Positions 24,288 to 33,332 of a stretch of 64,000 bases of DNA are shown here, one piece after another. Where the stretch lies: NCBI RefSeq assembly GCF_009696065.1, contig NZ_VUMS01000013.1:35805-99804 (forward strand), written 5' to 3'. The position numbers were made by a program, and so were the translations under genes. This DNA is from Oliverpabstia intestinalis. GTDB taxonomy: Bacteria > Bacillota > Clostridia > Lachnospirales > Lachnospiraceae. The notes beneath the pieces are model-generated. The model had not been told where the DNA came from and did no database searches. It saw only the letters and a list, made by a program, of their open reading frames with translations. Position 1 is the first letter of the stretch, and every line of letters starts with the position of its first letter.

Positions 24288-25634
24288 ATGGGAAAATATT
24301 TTGGTACCGATGGTTTTCGTGGAGAAGCGAATGTGGATCTGACTGTGGAACATGCTTATAAAGTAGGAAGATTCCTTGGATGGTATTACGGAAGAGAACA
24401 CAAAGCACAGATTGTGATCGGAAAAGATACAAGAAGAAGCAGCTACATGTTTGAGTATTCTCTGGTTGCAGGACTGACTGCTTCCGGTGCGGATGCGTAT
24501 CTGCTTCATGTAACCACCACACCAAGCGTTTCCTATGTAGTGCGGACGGAAAATTTTGACTGTGGAATTATGATTTCTGCCAGTCACAATCCATTTTATG
24601 ATAACGGCATCAAGATCATTGGCGGAAACGGGCAAAAGATGGATGCGGAAGTGGAAGCCATGATTGAAGGATATATTGATGATGATGTTCCGAAGATTCC
24701 GTTTGCAACAAAAGAAAAGATTGGTCGGACGGTGGATTTTGCGGCCGGACGAAACCGGTACATCGGTTATCTGATTTCCATTCCTACCCGTTCGTTCAAA
24801 AACTACAGAGTAGGACTGGACTGTTCTAATGGAAGTGCTTCCTCGGTAGCCAAGAGTGTGTTTGATGCACTGGGAGCAAAAACCTATGTCATCAATAATG
24901 AGCCGGATGGAACGAACATCAATACGAACTGCGGATCAACACATATCGAAGTGCTGCAGCAATTTGTCAAAGAAAAACATCTGGATGTGGGATTTGCATA
25001 TGACGGAGATGCGGATCGGTGTATCGCTGTGGATCATCTGGGAAATGTAGTCGACGGAGATCTGATCCTGTATATCTGTGGAAAATATATGAAAGAGACC
25101 GGAAAACTGGAAAATAATACGATCGTCACTACGATTATGTCCAACCTTGGTCTTTATAAAGCCTGTGACAGGGAAGGTATCCGGTACGAAAAAACAGCAG
25201 TAGGAGATAAATATGTCTGTGAAAACATGATGGCAAACGGACACAGTCTCGGCGGTGAACAGTCCGGACATATTATTTTCAGCAAACATGCTACTACCGG
25301 AGATGGCATCCTGACATCTTTGATGCTGATGGAAGTTATTATTGAAAAAAAACAGTTATTAAATACTCTTGCATCAGAAGTTTCCATTTATCCTCAGCTT
25401 CTGGAAAATGTTCGTGTTGCCAATAAAACAGCTGCAAGAAACAACGAAGAAGTAAAGAAGGCAGTTGCCTCGGTGGAGAAAGAATTAGGAGAAGACGGAA
25501 GAATTCTTGTGCGGGAGAGTGGCACTGAACCGGTCATTCGTGTTATGGTAGAAGCGAAAAAAGATGCGATCTGTCGTGAAATGGTACAGCGCGTGATTGA
25601 AGTGATGGACAAAGAGGGACTGATTTTGTCATGA
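24288..25634 (+). CDS. glmM: Phosphoglucosamine mutase
   Basis: Converts glucosamine-6-phosphate to glucosamine-1-phosphate for UDP-GlcNAc and cell wall synthesis. The 448-residue product carries GKYFGTDGFRGEAN, the phosphoserine loop ISASHNPFYDNGIKI (Ser99), the metal loop DGDADRCIAVD, the sugar-binding GGEQSGHIIF and the phosphate site RESGTEPVIRVMVEA. Ribosome site GATCGGAGGAAAC. It overlaps the next gene by four bases. Confidence 0.96.
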   Translation: MGKYFGTDGFRGEANVDLTVEHAYKVGRFLGWYYGREHKAQIVIGKDTRRSSYMFEYSLVAGLTASGADAYLLHVTTTPSVSYVVRTENFDCGIMISASHNPFYDNGIKIIGGNGQKMDAEVEAMIEGYIDDDVPKIPFATKEKIGRTVDFAAGRNRYIGYLISIPTRSFKNYRVGLDCSNGSASSVAKSVFDALGAKTYVINNEPDGTNINTNCGSTHIEVLQQFVKEKHLDVGFAYDGDADRCIAVDHLGNVVDGDLILYICGKYMKETGKLENNTIVTTIMSNLGLYKACDREGIRYEKTAVGDKYVCENMMANGHSLGGEQSGHIIFSKHATTGDGILTSLMLMEVIIEKKQLLNTLASEVSIYPQLLENVRVANKTAARNNEEVKKAVASVEKELGEDGRILVRESGTEPVIRVMVEAKKDAICREMVQRVIEVMDKEGLILS

Positions 25635-26665
25635 GAAAAGAGGTACTGGCGGTTGGATGTGCGCTGATGGTGTTCTGCGGCTGTGGGAAAAATAATGCGG
25701 CACAACATTATGAAAGCGGCTGGGCGGCTATGGAAAAAAAAGATTACACTACTGCAGTAAACGAATTTCAGCAGGTAATCGATCAAAACAGCAGACTGGC
25801 AGAAAGTTACCGGGCAGAAGGAATTGCCTATTATTCAGAAAAGGCCTATCCGGAGGCGATTGCTGCTTTTTCGCGAAGTCTGAACAATATGGATGATCCG
25901 GATAAGGAATTTAAAAAAGATGTACAGTTTTATCTTGCCCAGGCACGCATGGATTATGGCGAGGTAGATAAAGCGATTGAAGTGTACAGCGAGATACTGA
26001 AGGCCGGGGAAGACGAACAGGCATTCTTTCTGAGAGGAAAGGCATATATTTCCATGGAAGATTATAAAAATGCCGAAAAAGACTTTCAGAGAGCACTGGA
26101 AGGCTGTGAAGATTATAATCTGTATATCAATATTTATCAGATTTATGTGGATCACAACAAGGCAGTAGATGGTGATGCCTATCTGAAGATGGCTCTGGAG
26201 TTAGAACCTCAGGACGGAGAAGATTGCTATCACAGAGGAAGAATCTACGAATATGAAAAAAATTATGAGGCAGCCAGAGATGAATTGAAAACAGCGATGG
26301 AACAGGGATATGAGGATGCCATGCTGCTTTTGGGTCGGGTATATCTGGAGATGGAAGATCCGGCAAGTGCCAGATCCATGTATCAGGAATATCTGCAAAA
26401 GAGTGAGCAGGGTGCCAAGGCCTATAACGGACTGGCAATGTGTGATATTTATGATGGTGCATATGATAGCGCACTGGAGAATATCGCACAGGGTCTGAAG
26501 GAAAATTCCAAAGAGGACGAACAGGGTCTGCTTTATAATGAAATTGTGGCCTATGAATATAAACGGGATTTTGCTACAGCAAAAGAAAAGATGAAGATAT
26601 ATCTGGAACAGTATCCGGAAGATGAGGCGGCTCTTCGGGAGAACGAGTTTCTTTCTACAAGATAG
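25631..26665 (+). CDS. TPR-repeat lipoprotein
   Basis: A 344-residue protein with a short signal (MRKEVLAVGCALMVFCGCGKN) whose lipobox is unusual: Phe-Cys-Gly-Cys, so Cys20 is the likely lipidated residue. About eight tetratricopeptide repeats follow: AWAAMEKKDYTTAVNEF-like, YRAEGIAYYSEKAYPEAIAAF, FLRGKAYISMEDYKNAEKDF, CYHRGRIYEYEKNYEAARDEL, MLLLGRVYLEMEDPASARSMY, YNGLAMCDIYDGAYDSALENI. It is a scaffold for protein contacts on the outer face of the membrane. It sits between glmM and hflX in one transcription unit; no specific partner can be named. Confidence 0.88.
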   Translation: MRKEVLAVGCALMVFCGCGKNNAAQHYESGWAAMEKKDYTTAVNEFQQVIDQNSRLAESYRAEGIAYYSEKAYPEAIAAFSRSLNNMDDPDKEFKKDVQFYLAQARMDYGEVDKAIEVYSEILKAGEDEQAFFLRGKAYISMEDYKNAEKDFQRALEGCEDYNLYINIYQIYVDHNKAVDGDAYLKMALELEPQDGEDCYHRGRIYEYEKNYEAARDELKTAMEQGYEDAMLLLGRVYLEMEDPASARSMYQEYLQKSEQGAKAYNGLAMCDIYDGAYDSALENIAQGLKENSKEDEQGLLYNEIVAYEYKRDFATAKEKMKIYLEQYPEDEAALRENEFLSTR

Positions 26666-26676
26666 GAGGAAAAAGC

Positions 26677-27912
26677 ATGTATGAGATGGGGGAACAGCTG
26701 GAACGGGTGATTCTGGCAGGCGTACAGACATATGAGTCTGATGATACCGTACAATCTTTATATGAACTGAGAGAACTGGCTGAGACAGCCGGGGCCGTAA
26801 CTGTTGGGACGATCATGCAAAGCAGAGAGACCATTCATCCGGCAACCTATCTGGGAAAAGGAAAGCTGGAAGAACTGAAAGAGTTGTTGTATGATTTGGA
26901 TGCCACTGGTGTGATCTGTGATGATGAACTCTCACCGGCACAGCTAAATAATCTGGAGCAGGAACTGGAATGTAAGGTGATGGACAGAACCATGGTGATT
27001 CTGGACATCTTTGCGCAGCGTGCAAAGACCAGCGAAGGAAAGATCCAGGTAGAACTTGCACAATTAAAGTACCGGGCGGCAAGACTGGTCGGTATGCGTG
27101 CCTCGCTGTCCCGTCTCGGAGGTGGCATTGGTACCCGTGGCCCGGGTGAGAAAAAGCTGGAGATGGACCGTCGACTGATCCACAGCCGGATCGGTCAGCT
27201 GAAAGAACAGCTGGAGCAGGTGCAGAAGCACAGGGAACTGATTCGCAGCCAGCGGGATAAGAGTCAGGTGAAGGTGGCGGCAATCGTGGGATATACTAAC
27301 GCAGGAAAATCCACACTGCTCAATACAATGACGCAGGCAGGGGTTCTGGAGGAAAACCAGTTATTTGCCACGCTGGATCCAACGACAAGGGCGCTGGATC
27401 TTCCGGGCAAACAGCAGATTCTTCTGACAGATACGGTAGGATTTATTCGAAAACTGCCGCATCATCTGATCGAGGCCTTTAAAAGTACATTGGAGGAAGC
27501 CAAATATGCAGATATGATCCTCCATGTGGTAGACGCTTCCAATCCCCAGATGGATGAACATATGCAGGTAGTTTATGATACATTGCGCCAGCTGGGGGTG
27601 TCGGATAAGAAAATGATCACTCTGTTTAACAAACAGGACCTGTGTACGGATAAAGAACAGCTGAGAGATTTTCAGGCCGATCATGTACTTCAGATTTCGG
27701 CAAAGAATGGACAGGGACTTGAGGAACTGAAAGAACTTCTTGCGGATGTTTTGCGGGAAGGACAGATTTATATTGAACGTCTGGTTCCGTATGATCAGGC
27801 AGGAAGTATTGCCAGGATCCGAAAATATGGACAGGTGGTGCAGGAAGAATTTCTGGCAGAAGGAATTTCTGTGAAGGCTTATGTTCCGATGGAGGTTTAC
27901 AGTCAGATCTGA
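26677..27912 (+). CDS. hflX: GTPase HflX
   Basis: Ribosome-associated GTPase that can split stalled or heat-damaged 70S ribosomes. 411 residues: an N-terminal HflX domain with HPATYLGKGKLEELKEL and a linker helix rich in Gln/Glu. The signature RLGGGIGTRGPGEKKLEMDRR follows, then a G domain with GYTNAGKSTLLN (G1), DTVGFIRKLPHHLIEAFKSTLEE (G3) and NKQD (G4). ATG follows TAGGAGGAAAAAGC eleven bases after the lipoprotein stop. Confidence 0.96.
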   Translation: MYEMGEQLERVILAGVQTYESDDTVQSLYELRELAETAGAVTVGTIMQSRETIHPATYLGKGKLEELKELLYDLDATGVICDDELSPAQLNNLEQELECKVMDRTMVILDIFAQRAKTSEGKIQVELAQLKYRAARLVGMRASLSRLGGGIGTRGPGEKKLEMDRRLIHSRIGQLKEQLEQVQKHRELIRSQRDKSQVKVAAIVGYTNAGKSTLLNTMTQAGVLEENQLFATLDPTTRALDLPGKQQILLTDTVGFIRKLPHHLIEAFKSTLEEAKYADMILHVVDASNPQMDEHMQVVYDTLRQLGVSDKKMITLFNKQDLCTDKEQLRDFQADHVLQISAKNGQGLEELKELLADVLREGQIYIERLVPYDQAGSIARIRKYGQVVQEEFLAEGISVKAYVPMEVYSQI

Positions 27913-27923
27913 GAAAAGAAGAA

Positions 27924-27966
27924 AAAAGAGGGCAAACCCTTATAGTAAGGTGCTTTTCCCTCTTTA
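27924..27966 (+). terminator. hflX terminator
   Basis: AAAGAGGG pairs with CCCTCTTT; inside, ACCCTTA and TAAGGT form a second stem. It is T-poor afterwards (ATAAGG), so of moderate strength. Confidence 0.55.
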
Positions 27967-27984
27967 TAAGGTTACATAACATTC

Positions 27985-28030
27985 ATACCATATATTGTAC
28001 GAGTAGAAATTGAGACACAATATATGGTAG
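27985..28030 (+). promoter_or_regulatory. Pair of NrdR boxes upstream of nrdD
   Basis: ATACCATATATTGTAC (27985-28000) and ACACAATATATGGTAG (28015-28030) each match the 16-base palindromic NrdR consensus ACACWATATATWGTGT at most positions. They are mirror images of each other. The spacing of 30 bases between starts, about three helical turns, is the usual arrangement. They end ten bases upstream of the -35 element. Confidence 0.8.
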
Positions 28031-28039
28031 TTTTTTGTA

Positions 28040-28068
28040 TTGACAGAGGATAATTGGTTTGCTACTAT
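28040..28068 (+). promoter_or_regulatory. nrdD promoter
   Basis: TTGACA (28040-28045), 17 bases, TACTAT (28063-28068). About 95 bases of leader precede the start codon. Confidence 0.65.
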
Positions 28069-28170
28069 AGTAATCGACACATCCGTAAAGGAATAATTGC
28101 GAGAGGGTCAAAAAGCAGGTGAACGTATAAAATACAGCCTGTAAAAGCAACAGGAAAAGAGGATGGAATA

Positions 28171-30597
28171 ATGTTTAATGTGATAAAACGTGATGGAGAA
28201 GTTGCAGCATTTCAGCTGAGTAAGATTACCCAGGCGATCGAGAAAGCTTTCCAGGCACAGGAAAAACAGTATACACCGGATATGATGGAGATGCTGGGAC
28301 TACGGGTAACCGCAGATTTCCAGAAAAAGATAAAAAAAGATCAGGTATCTGTGGAGGATATTCAGGACAGCGTGGAAAATGTGCTGATCCAGTGCGGATA
28401 TTCTGAGGTGGCGAAAGCCTATATCCTGTATCGCAAGCAGAGAGAAAAAGTAAGAAATATGAAGTCCACGATCCTGGATTATAAAGAAATCGTAAACAGT
28501 TATGTGAAAGTAGAAGACTGGCGTGTAAAAGAAAATTCTACGGTTACCTATTCCGTAGGCGGACTGATCTTAAGCAATTCCGGAGCAGTAACGGCAAATT
28601 ACTGGTTGTCTGAAATCTATGACAAAGAGATTGCAGATGCGCACCGAAATGCAGATATCCATATTCACGATCTTTCCATGCTTACCGGATATTGTGCCGG
28701 CTGGTCATTAAAACAGCTGATTAAAGAAGGATTAGGAGGAATAGAAGGCAAGATTACTTCTGCTCCGGCGAAACACCTGAGTGTTCTGTGTAACCAGATG
28801 GTCAATTTCCTTGGCATCATGCAGAATGAATGGGCAGGTGCACAGGCATTTTCTTCTTTTGATACTTATCTGGCACCTTTCGTAAAGACAGACCATCTGA
28901 CTTATCCGGAAGTGAAAAAATGTATCGAAGCCTTTATCTATGGTGTGAACACACCAAGTCGCTGGGGAACACAGGCTCCATTTTCCAATATCACACTGGA
29001 CTGGACTGTACCGGATGATCTGGCAGAACTTCCGGCAATCGTTGGCGGAAAAGAGATGGACTTTAAGTATAAAGACTGTAAACAGGAGATGGATATGGTC
29101 AACAAGGCGTTTATCGAGACCATGATCGAAGGAGATGCCAATGGCAGAGGCTTCCAGTATCCGATTCCGACTTACTCCATCACAAAAGAATTTGACTGGT
29201 CCGATACAGAAAACAACCGTCTGCTCTTTGAGATGACATCCAAATACGGAACTCCGTATTTTTCCAACTATATTAACAGCGATATGCAGCCAAGCGATGT
29301 AAGAAGTATGTGCTGTCGTCTGCGTCTGGATCTGCGAGAACTGCGTAAAAAGACCGGAGGATACTTCGGTTCCGGCGAAAGCACCGGTTCTGTGGGCGTG
29401 GTAACCATCAATATGCCGCGGATCGCTTATCTGTCTCAGGATGAGGATGAATTTTATCAGCGTCTGGACCGCCTGATGGATATTTCCGCACGTTCCCTGC
29501 ATATCAAGAGAGAAGTGATCGGAAAACTGCTGGATGAGGGGCTGTATCCGTATACCAAGCGCTATCTGGGAAGCTTTGACAATCATTTTTCCACCATCGG
29601 TCTGGTTGGAATGAATGAAGCAGGACTGAATGCAAGATGGCTTCGTGCAGACATGGCTGATGAGAAGACACAGAAGTTTACAAAAAATGTTCTGAATCAT
29701 ATGAGAGAACGGTTGTCCGATTATCAGGAAGAATACGGAGAACTGTATAACCTGGAAGCAACACCGGCAGAATCCACCGCATATCGTCTGGCAAAACATG
29801 ATAAGAAACATTATCCGGATATTATTACTGCAGGTCATGAAGGAGATACCCCGTACTATACCAACAGCTCTCACCTGCCGGTAGACTATACTTCTGATAT
29901 CTTTGATGCATTGGATGTGCAGGATGAACTGCAGACCCTGTATACGTCCGGTACGGTCTTTCATGCGTTTCTGGGAGAAAAACTTCCGGACTGGAAGGCA
30001 GCAGCCACACTGGTAAGAAAGATTGCAGAAAATTATCGTCTGCCTTATTATACCCTGTCACCGACTTATTCGGTATGTAAAGAACATGGTTATATTGCGG
30101 GAGAACATTTCACTTGTCCGACCTGTGGCAAGAAGGCAGAGGTCTACAGTCGAATTACAGGATATTACCGTCCGGTACAGAACTGGAATGACGGAAAAGC
30201 GCAGGAATACAAGAACAGAACCGTGTATGATATCCTTCACTCCGGTGCACCGGCAGAAAAACCGGTGGAAGCAGTGAAAGAGGAGCGGCCGGTGATGGGC
30301 GGAAAACATCCTACCAGAACGATGGTAACTATGACAAAAGACGATGTGAAGATCCAGCATCCGGACAGTGTGAAATATCTGTTCACCACAAATACCTGTC
30401 CGAACTGTAAGATTGCGAAACAGATGCTTGCAGAAGCGGAAGAAGAGTATCAGCTGATCGATGCCGAGAAAAACCCGGAACTGGTATCAAGATACGGCAT
30501 CATGCAGGCACCGACACTGGTAGTCATCGAAGGAGAAGAGACAAAGAAATATGTAAATGCTTCGAATATTCAGAAGTATGTGGAAGAGAACGAGTAA
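28171..30597 (+). CDS. nrdD: Anaerobic ribonucleoside-triphosphate reductase with fused glutaredoxin-like domain
   Basis: Class III ribonucleotide reductase, making dNTPs without oxygen by glycyl-radical chemistry. 808 residues: ATP-cone (about 1-95, VIKRDGEVAAFQLSKI); a catalytic barrel with SMCCRLRLD and an NMPRIAYLSQ region; a zinc site using Cys of VCKEHGY and CPTCG (649, 652); glycyl-radical loop RITGYYRPV (Gly664). After a linker, a thioredoxin-fold domain (about 735-808) has CPNC at 743-746 and QAPTLVVIEG. The fused domain suggests disulfide exchange with its own redoxin, as in NrdD2-type enzymes, rather than formate. No nrdG follows; the next gene is on the opposite strand. Confidence 0.95.
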   Translation: MFNVIKRDGEVAAFQLSKITQAIEKAFQAQEKQYTPDMMEMLGLRVTADFQKKIKKDQVSVEDIQDSVENVLIQCGYSEVAKAYILYRKQREKVRNMKSTILDYKEIVNSYVKVEDWRVKENSTVTYSVGGLILSNSGAVTANYWLSEIYDKEIADAHRNADIHIHDLSMLTGYCAGWSLKQLIKEGLGGIEGKITSAPAKHLSVLCNQMVNFLGIMQNEWAGAQAFSSFDTYLAPFVKTDHLTYPEVKKCIEAFIYGVNTPSRWGTQAPFSNITLDWTVPDDLAELPAIVGGKEMDFKYKDCKQEMDMVNKAFIETMIEGDANGRGFQYPIPTYSITKEFDWSDTENNRLLFEMTSKYGTPYFSNYINSDMQPSDVRSMCCRLRLDLRELRKKTGGYFGSGESTGSVGVVTINMPRIAYLSQDEDEFYQRLDRLMDISARSLHIKREVIGKLLDEGLYPYTKRYLGSFDNHFSTIGLVGMNEAGLNARWLRADMADEKTQKFTKNVLNHMRERLSDYQEEYGELYNLEATPAESTAYRLAKHDKKHYPDIITAGHEGDTPYYTNSSHLPVDYTSDIFDALDVQDELQTLYTSGTVFHAFLGEKLPDWKAAATLVRKIAENYRLPYYTLSPTYSVCKEHGYIAGEHFTCPTCGKKAEVYSRITGYYRPVQNWNDGKAQEYKNRTVYDILHSGAPAEKPVEAVKEERPVMGGKHPTRTMVTMTKDDVKIQHPDSVKYLFTTNTCPNCKIAKQMLAEAEEEYQLIDAEKNPELVSRYGIMQAPTLVVIEGEETKKYVNASNIQKYVEENE

Positions 30598-30650
30598 AAA
30601 TAGAAATAAGCGTGGTAACGAGAAAATCCTGAAAACCACAGACAAAGATA

Positions 30651-30684
30651 TAAAAAATCCCCGGCAGAAATCATTCTGCCGGGG
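30651..30684 (-). terminator. argG terminator
   Basis: An 11-pair perfect stem, CCCCGGCAGAA / TTCTGCCGGGG, with a four-base loop. On the minus strand it is followed by GATTTTTTATA, so it serves argG; it may also stop nrdD transcripts. Confidence 0.85.
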
Positions 30685-30698
30685 ATAACTGTTTTGCA

Positions 30699-31925
30699 TT
30701 ATTTATTATTGTTTTTTACTTCCTGCATCATCAGTGCACGAACCTTCAGTGGAAGTCCGAACAGAGTGATGAATCCGTCAGCATCGTGGTGATCATACAT
30801 ATCACCGGTTGTGAAGGATGCCAGAGACTCGTTGTACAGGCTATATGGAGAAGTTGTACCGGCTTTGATGATGTTGCCTTTGTACAGTTTGAATTTTACT
30901 TCACCGGTTACATATTTCTGTGTGGATTCTACGAAAGCCTGGATCGCTTCACGCAGTGGTGTGAACCATTTTCCTTCATATACAACCTGTGCGAACTGGC
31001 TGCCCAGTTTTTTCTTAGTTTCCATGGTTTCACGATCCAGAATCAGTTCTTCCAACTGATCGTGAGCTTCCATCAGGATAGTTCCGCCAGGAGTTTCGTA
31101 TACACCACGAGATTTCATACCAACGACACGGTTTTCTACGATATCGATGATACCGATACCATGTTTTCCACCCAGTGCATTCAGCTCGGTGATGATCTCA
31201 GAAACTTTCATTGCTTTTCCGTTCAGTGTTTTCGGAACACCGGCTTCAAACGTCATGGTTACATATTCCGGCTGATCCGGAGCATCTTCCGGGGAAACAC
31301 CGAGAACCAGCAGATCTTTGTAGTTTGGCTCATTTGCCGGATCTTCCAGTTCCAGACCTTCATGGCTGATGTGCCACAGGTTACGGTCACGGCTGTAGCT
31401 GTGTTTTGCATCGAATGGCAGGTCGATGCCGTGCTGTTTTACGAATTCCAGCTCGTCTTCACGGGACTGCATAGTCCATACATCAGTCATACGCCATGGA
31501 GCGATAATTTTCAGATCAGGAGCCAGTGCTTTGATGCCCAGTTCAAAACGGATCTGGTCATTTCCTTTACCGGTAGCACCGTGGCAGATCGCGGTAGCAC
31601 CTTCTTTTCTGGCAATTTCCACCAAACGTTTGGCGATAGCCGGACGAGCCATGGAAGTACCAAGCAGATATTTGTGTTCGTATACGGCACCTGCCTGTAC
31701 ACAAGGCACGATATATTCATCACAGAACTCGTCTACGATATCTTCGATATATAATTTAGAAGCACCGGACATGGCAGCTCTCTTATCCAGCCCGTCCAGT
31801 TCGGCACCCTGACCACAGTTTACACAGCAGCAGATAACTTCATAATCAAAAGTTTCTTTTAACCACGGGATCAGTGCGGTAGTATCCAGTCCGCCGGAAT
31901 ACGCTAAGATTACTTTTTCTTTCAT
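30699..31925 (-). CDS. argG: Argininosuccinate synthase
   Basis: Joins citrulline and aspartate with ATP. The 408-residue product has the P-loop-like AYSGGLDTTALIPWL, then HGATGKGNDQIRFELG and the citrulline/aspartate-binding YSRDRNLWHISHEG. Ribosome site TAAGGAGGATATTATA. It faces away from argCJBD, with ARG boxes in the 321-bp gap. argH is not next to it and must be elsewhere. Confidence 0.97.
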   Translation of the reverse strand: MKEKVILAYSGGLDTTALIPWLKETFDYEVICCCVNCGQGAELDGLDKRAAMSGASKLYIEDIVDEFCDEYIVPCVQAGAVYEHKYLLGTSMARPAIAKRLVEIARKEGATAICHGATGKGNDQIRFELGIKALAPDLKIIAPWRMTDVWTMQSREDELEFVKQHGIDLPFDAKHSYSRDRNLWHISHEGLELEDPANEPNYKDLLVLGVSPEDAPDQPEYVTMTFEAGVPKTLNGKAMKVSEIITELNALGGKHGIGIIDIVENRVVGMKSRGVYETPGGTILMEAHDQLEELILDRETMETKKKLGSQFAQVVYEGKWFTPLREAIQAFVESTQKYVTGEVKFKLYKGNIIKAGTTSPYSLYNESLASFTTGDMYDHHDADGFITLFGLPLKVRALMMQEVKNNNK

Positions 31926-31982
31926 TATAATATCCTCCTTACAGATATATGTTATTGTTCAGTCCTGTTAATCGGTATACAA

Positions 31983-31996
31983 TGTATTTTTATGCA
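31983..31996. promoter_or_regulatory. ARG box at argG
   Basis: TGTATTTTTATGCA fits the ArgR/AhrC half-site pattern TGNATWWWWATNCA at every position. It lies just downstream of the argG -10 on the minus strand, where a bound repressor would block the start of transcription. Confidence 0.78.
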
Positions 31997-32000
31997 TTTG

Positions 32001-32028
32001 ATTGTATATCTTATCGGGACAAAATCAA
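32001..32028 (-). promoter_or_regulatory. argG promoter
   Basis: On the minus strand TTGATT (32028-32023), 16 bases, TACAAT (32006-32001). The 32029-32108 stretch upstream is A-rich and shows no other element. Confidence 0.6.
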
Positions 32029-32108
32029 ATTCAGATGAATCTCACAAGGCATAATATACATCATATAAATAGAAAAAGCAAGAGAGAAATGGAAAAAAAT
32101 AAAAAAAC

Positions 32109-32143
32109 TTGCATATTATTCACTGATGTTGTATAATTATGCA
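32109..32143 (+). promoter_or_regulatory. argC promoter overlapped by ARG boxes
   Basis: TTGCAT (32109-32114), 17 bases, TATAAT (32132-32137). The sequence TGTATAATTATGCA (32130-32143) is a full ARG box that contains the -10. A weaker box, TGCATATTATTCA (32110-32122, one base short in the middle), covers the -35. The operator and promoter coincide, the layout of arginine repression. Confidence 0.8.
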
Positions 32144-32246
32144 ACTGTAAAGAGAAAAAAGAAAGATCTCATCTCAGGCACTTTACTTTGGCAGTGGAAG
32201 AGAGTAGAATAAATTAACGTTATGAAAGAAAGAGGAGATTGAAGAA

Positions 32247-33287
32247 ATGATTAAAGTTGGTATTGTTGGAGCAACCGGATATGCAGGGTCGGAACTGGTT
32301 CGTATTCTTCTGGGGCATAAGGATGTGGAAATCAAGTGGTACGGATCGAGAAGTTACATTGATAAAAAATATGCGTCCATTTATCAGAACTTCTTCCAGC
32401 TGGTAGATGCAAACTGCATGGATGATAATATGGAAGTCCTGGCAGATCAGGTGGATGTGATTTTCACAGCAACGCCGCAGGGGCTGTGTGCATCTTTAGT
32501 CAATGAAGAGATTCTTTCGAAAGTAAAGATCATCGATCTGAGTGCGGATTTCCGTATCAAAGATGTAAAGGTATATGAAGAATGGTACAAACTGGAGCAC
32601 AAATCACCGCAGTTTATCGAAGAAGCTGTGTACGGACTGTGTGAGATCAACCGTGAGGATGTAAAGAAAGCCCGTCTGGTAGCCAATCCGGGATGCTATA
32701 CAACCTGCAGTATCCTGACTTGCTATCCGCTGGTAAAAGAAGGCATCATCGATCCGAACACGATTATCGTAGATGCAAAATCCGGTACCTCCGGTGCAGG
32801 ACGCGGTGCGAAAGTGGACAATCTGTTCTGCGAAGTCAATGAAAATATGAAAGCGTATGGTGTGGCGACCCACCGTCATACCCCGGAGATTGAAGAACAG
32901 CTGGGTTATGCATGCGGCGAAAAGATCACGATCAACTTCACTCCGCATCTGGTACCGATGAACCGTGGGATTCTGGCAACGGCCTATGCAAGCCTGAAAA
33001 AAGATGTGACGTATGAAGAGGTAAAGGCAATTTATGATAAATATTACGCAGATGAAAAATTCGTCCGTGTACTGGAAAAAGATGTCTGCCCGCAGACAAA
33101 ATGGGTGGAAGGCAGCAACTATGTGGATGTAAACTTCAAGATAGATCCGAGAACCAACCGGATCATCATGATGGGAGCCATTGATAACCTGGTAAAAGGA
33201 GCGGCTGGACAGGCCGTACAAAACATGAACCTGATGTTTGGGTTGAAAGAGAGTGAAGGACTTGAACTGGTTCCAATGTTCCCGTAG
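32247..33287 (+). CDS. argC: N-acetyl-gamma-glutamyl-phosphate reductase
   Basis: NADPH-dependent third step of arginine synthesis. The 346-residue product has the Rossmann start VGIVGATGYAGSELVRILLGH, the catalytic cysteine in ANPGCYTTCSILTCYPL, SGAGRGA, and HRHTPEIEEQLG. First gene of the plus-strand arginine operon, 45 bases before argJ. Ribosome site AGAGGAGATTGAAGAA. Confidence 0.97.
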   Translation: MIKVGIVGATGYAGSELVRILLGHKDVEIKWYGSRSYIDKKYASIYQNFFQLVDANCMDDNMEVLADQVDVIFTATPQGLCASLVNEEILSKVKIIDLSADFRIKDVKVYEEWYKLEHKSPQFIEEAVYGLCEINREDVKKARLVANPGCYTTCSILTCYPLVKEGIIDPNTIIVDAKSGTSGAGRGAKVDNLFCEVNENMKAYGVATHRHTPEIEEQLGYACGEKITINFTPHLVPMNRGILATAYASLKKDVTYEEVKAIYDKYYADEKFVRVLEKDVCPQTKWVEGSNYVDVNFKIDPRTNRIIMMGAIDNLVKGAAGQAVQNMNLMFGLKESEGLELVPMFP

Positions 33288-33332
33288 GAGAGAAAAAACT
33301 ACAGAACGAAAGAGTCTCAAAGGAGAGTTGAC

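Noticed and set aside
28732..29964. 410-codon minus-strand frame opposite nrdD
   Set aside because: It has the Cys/His/Phe/Ser/Ile-rich composition of an antisense shadow, has no ribosome site, and lies wholly inside a conserved gene.
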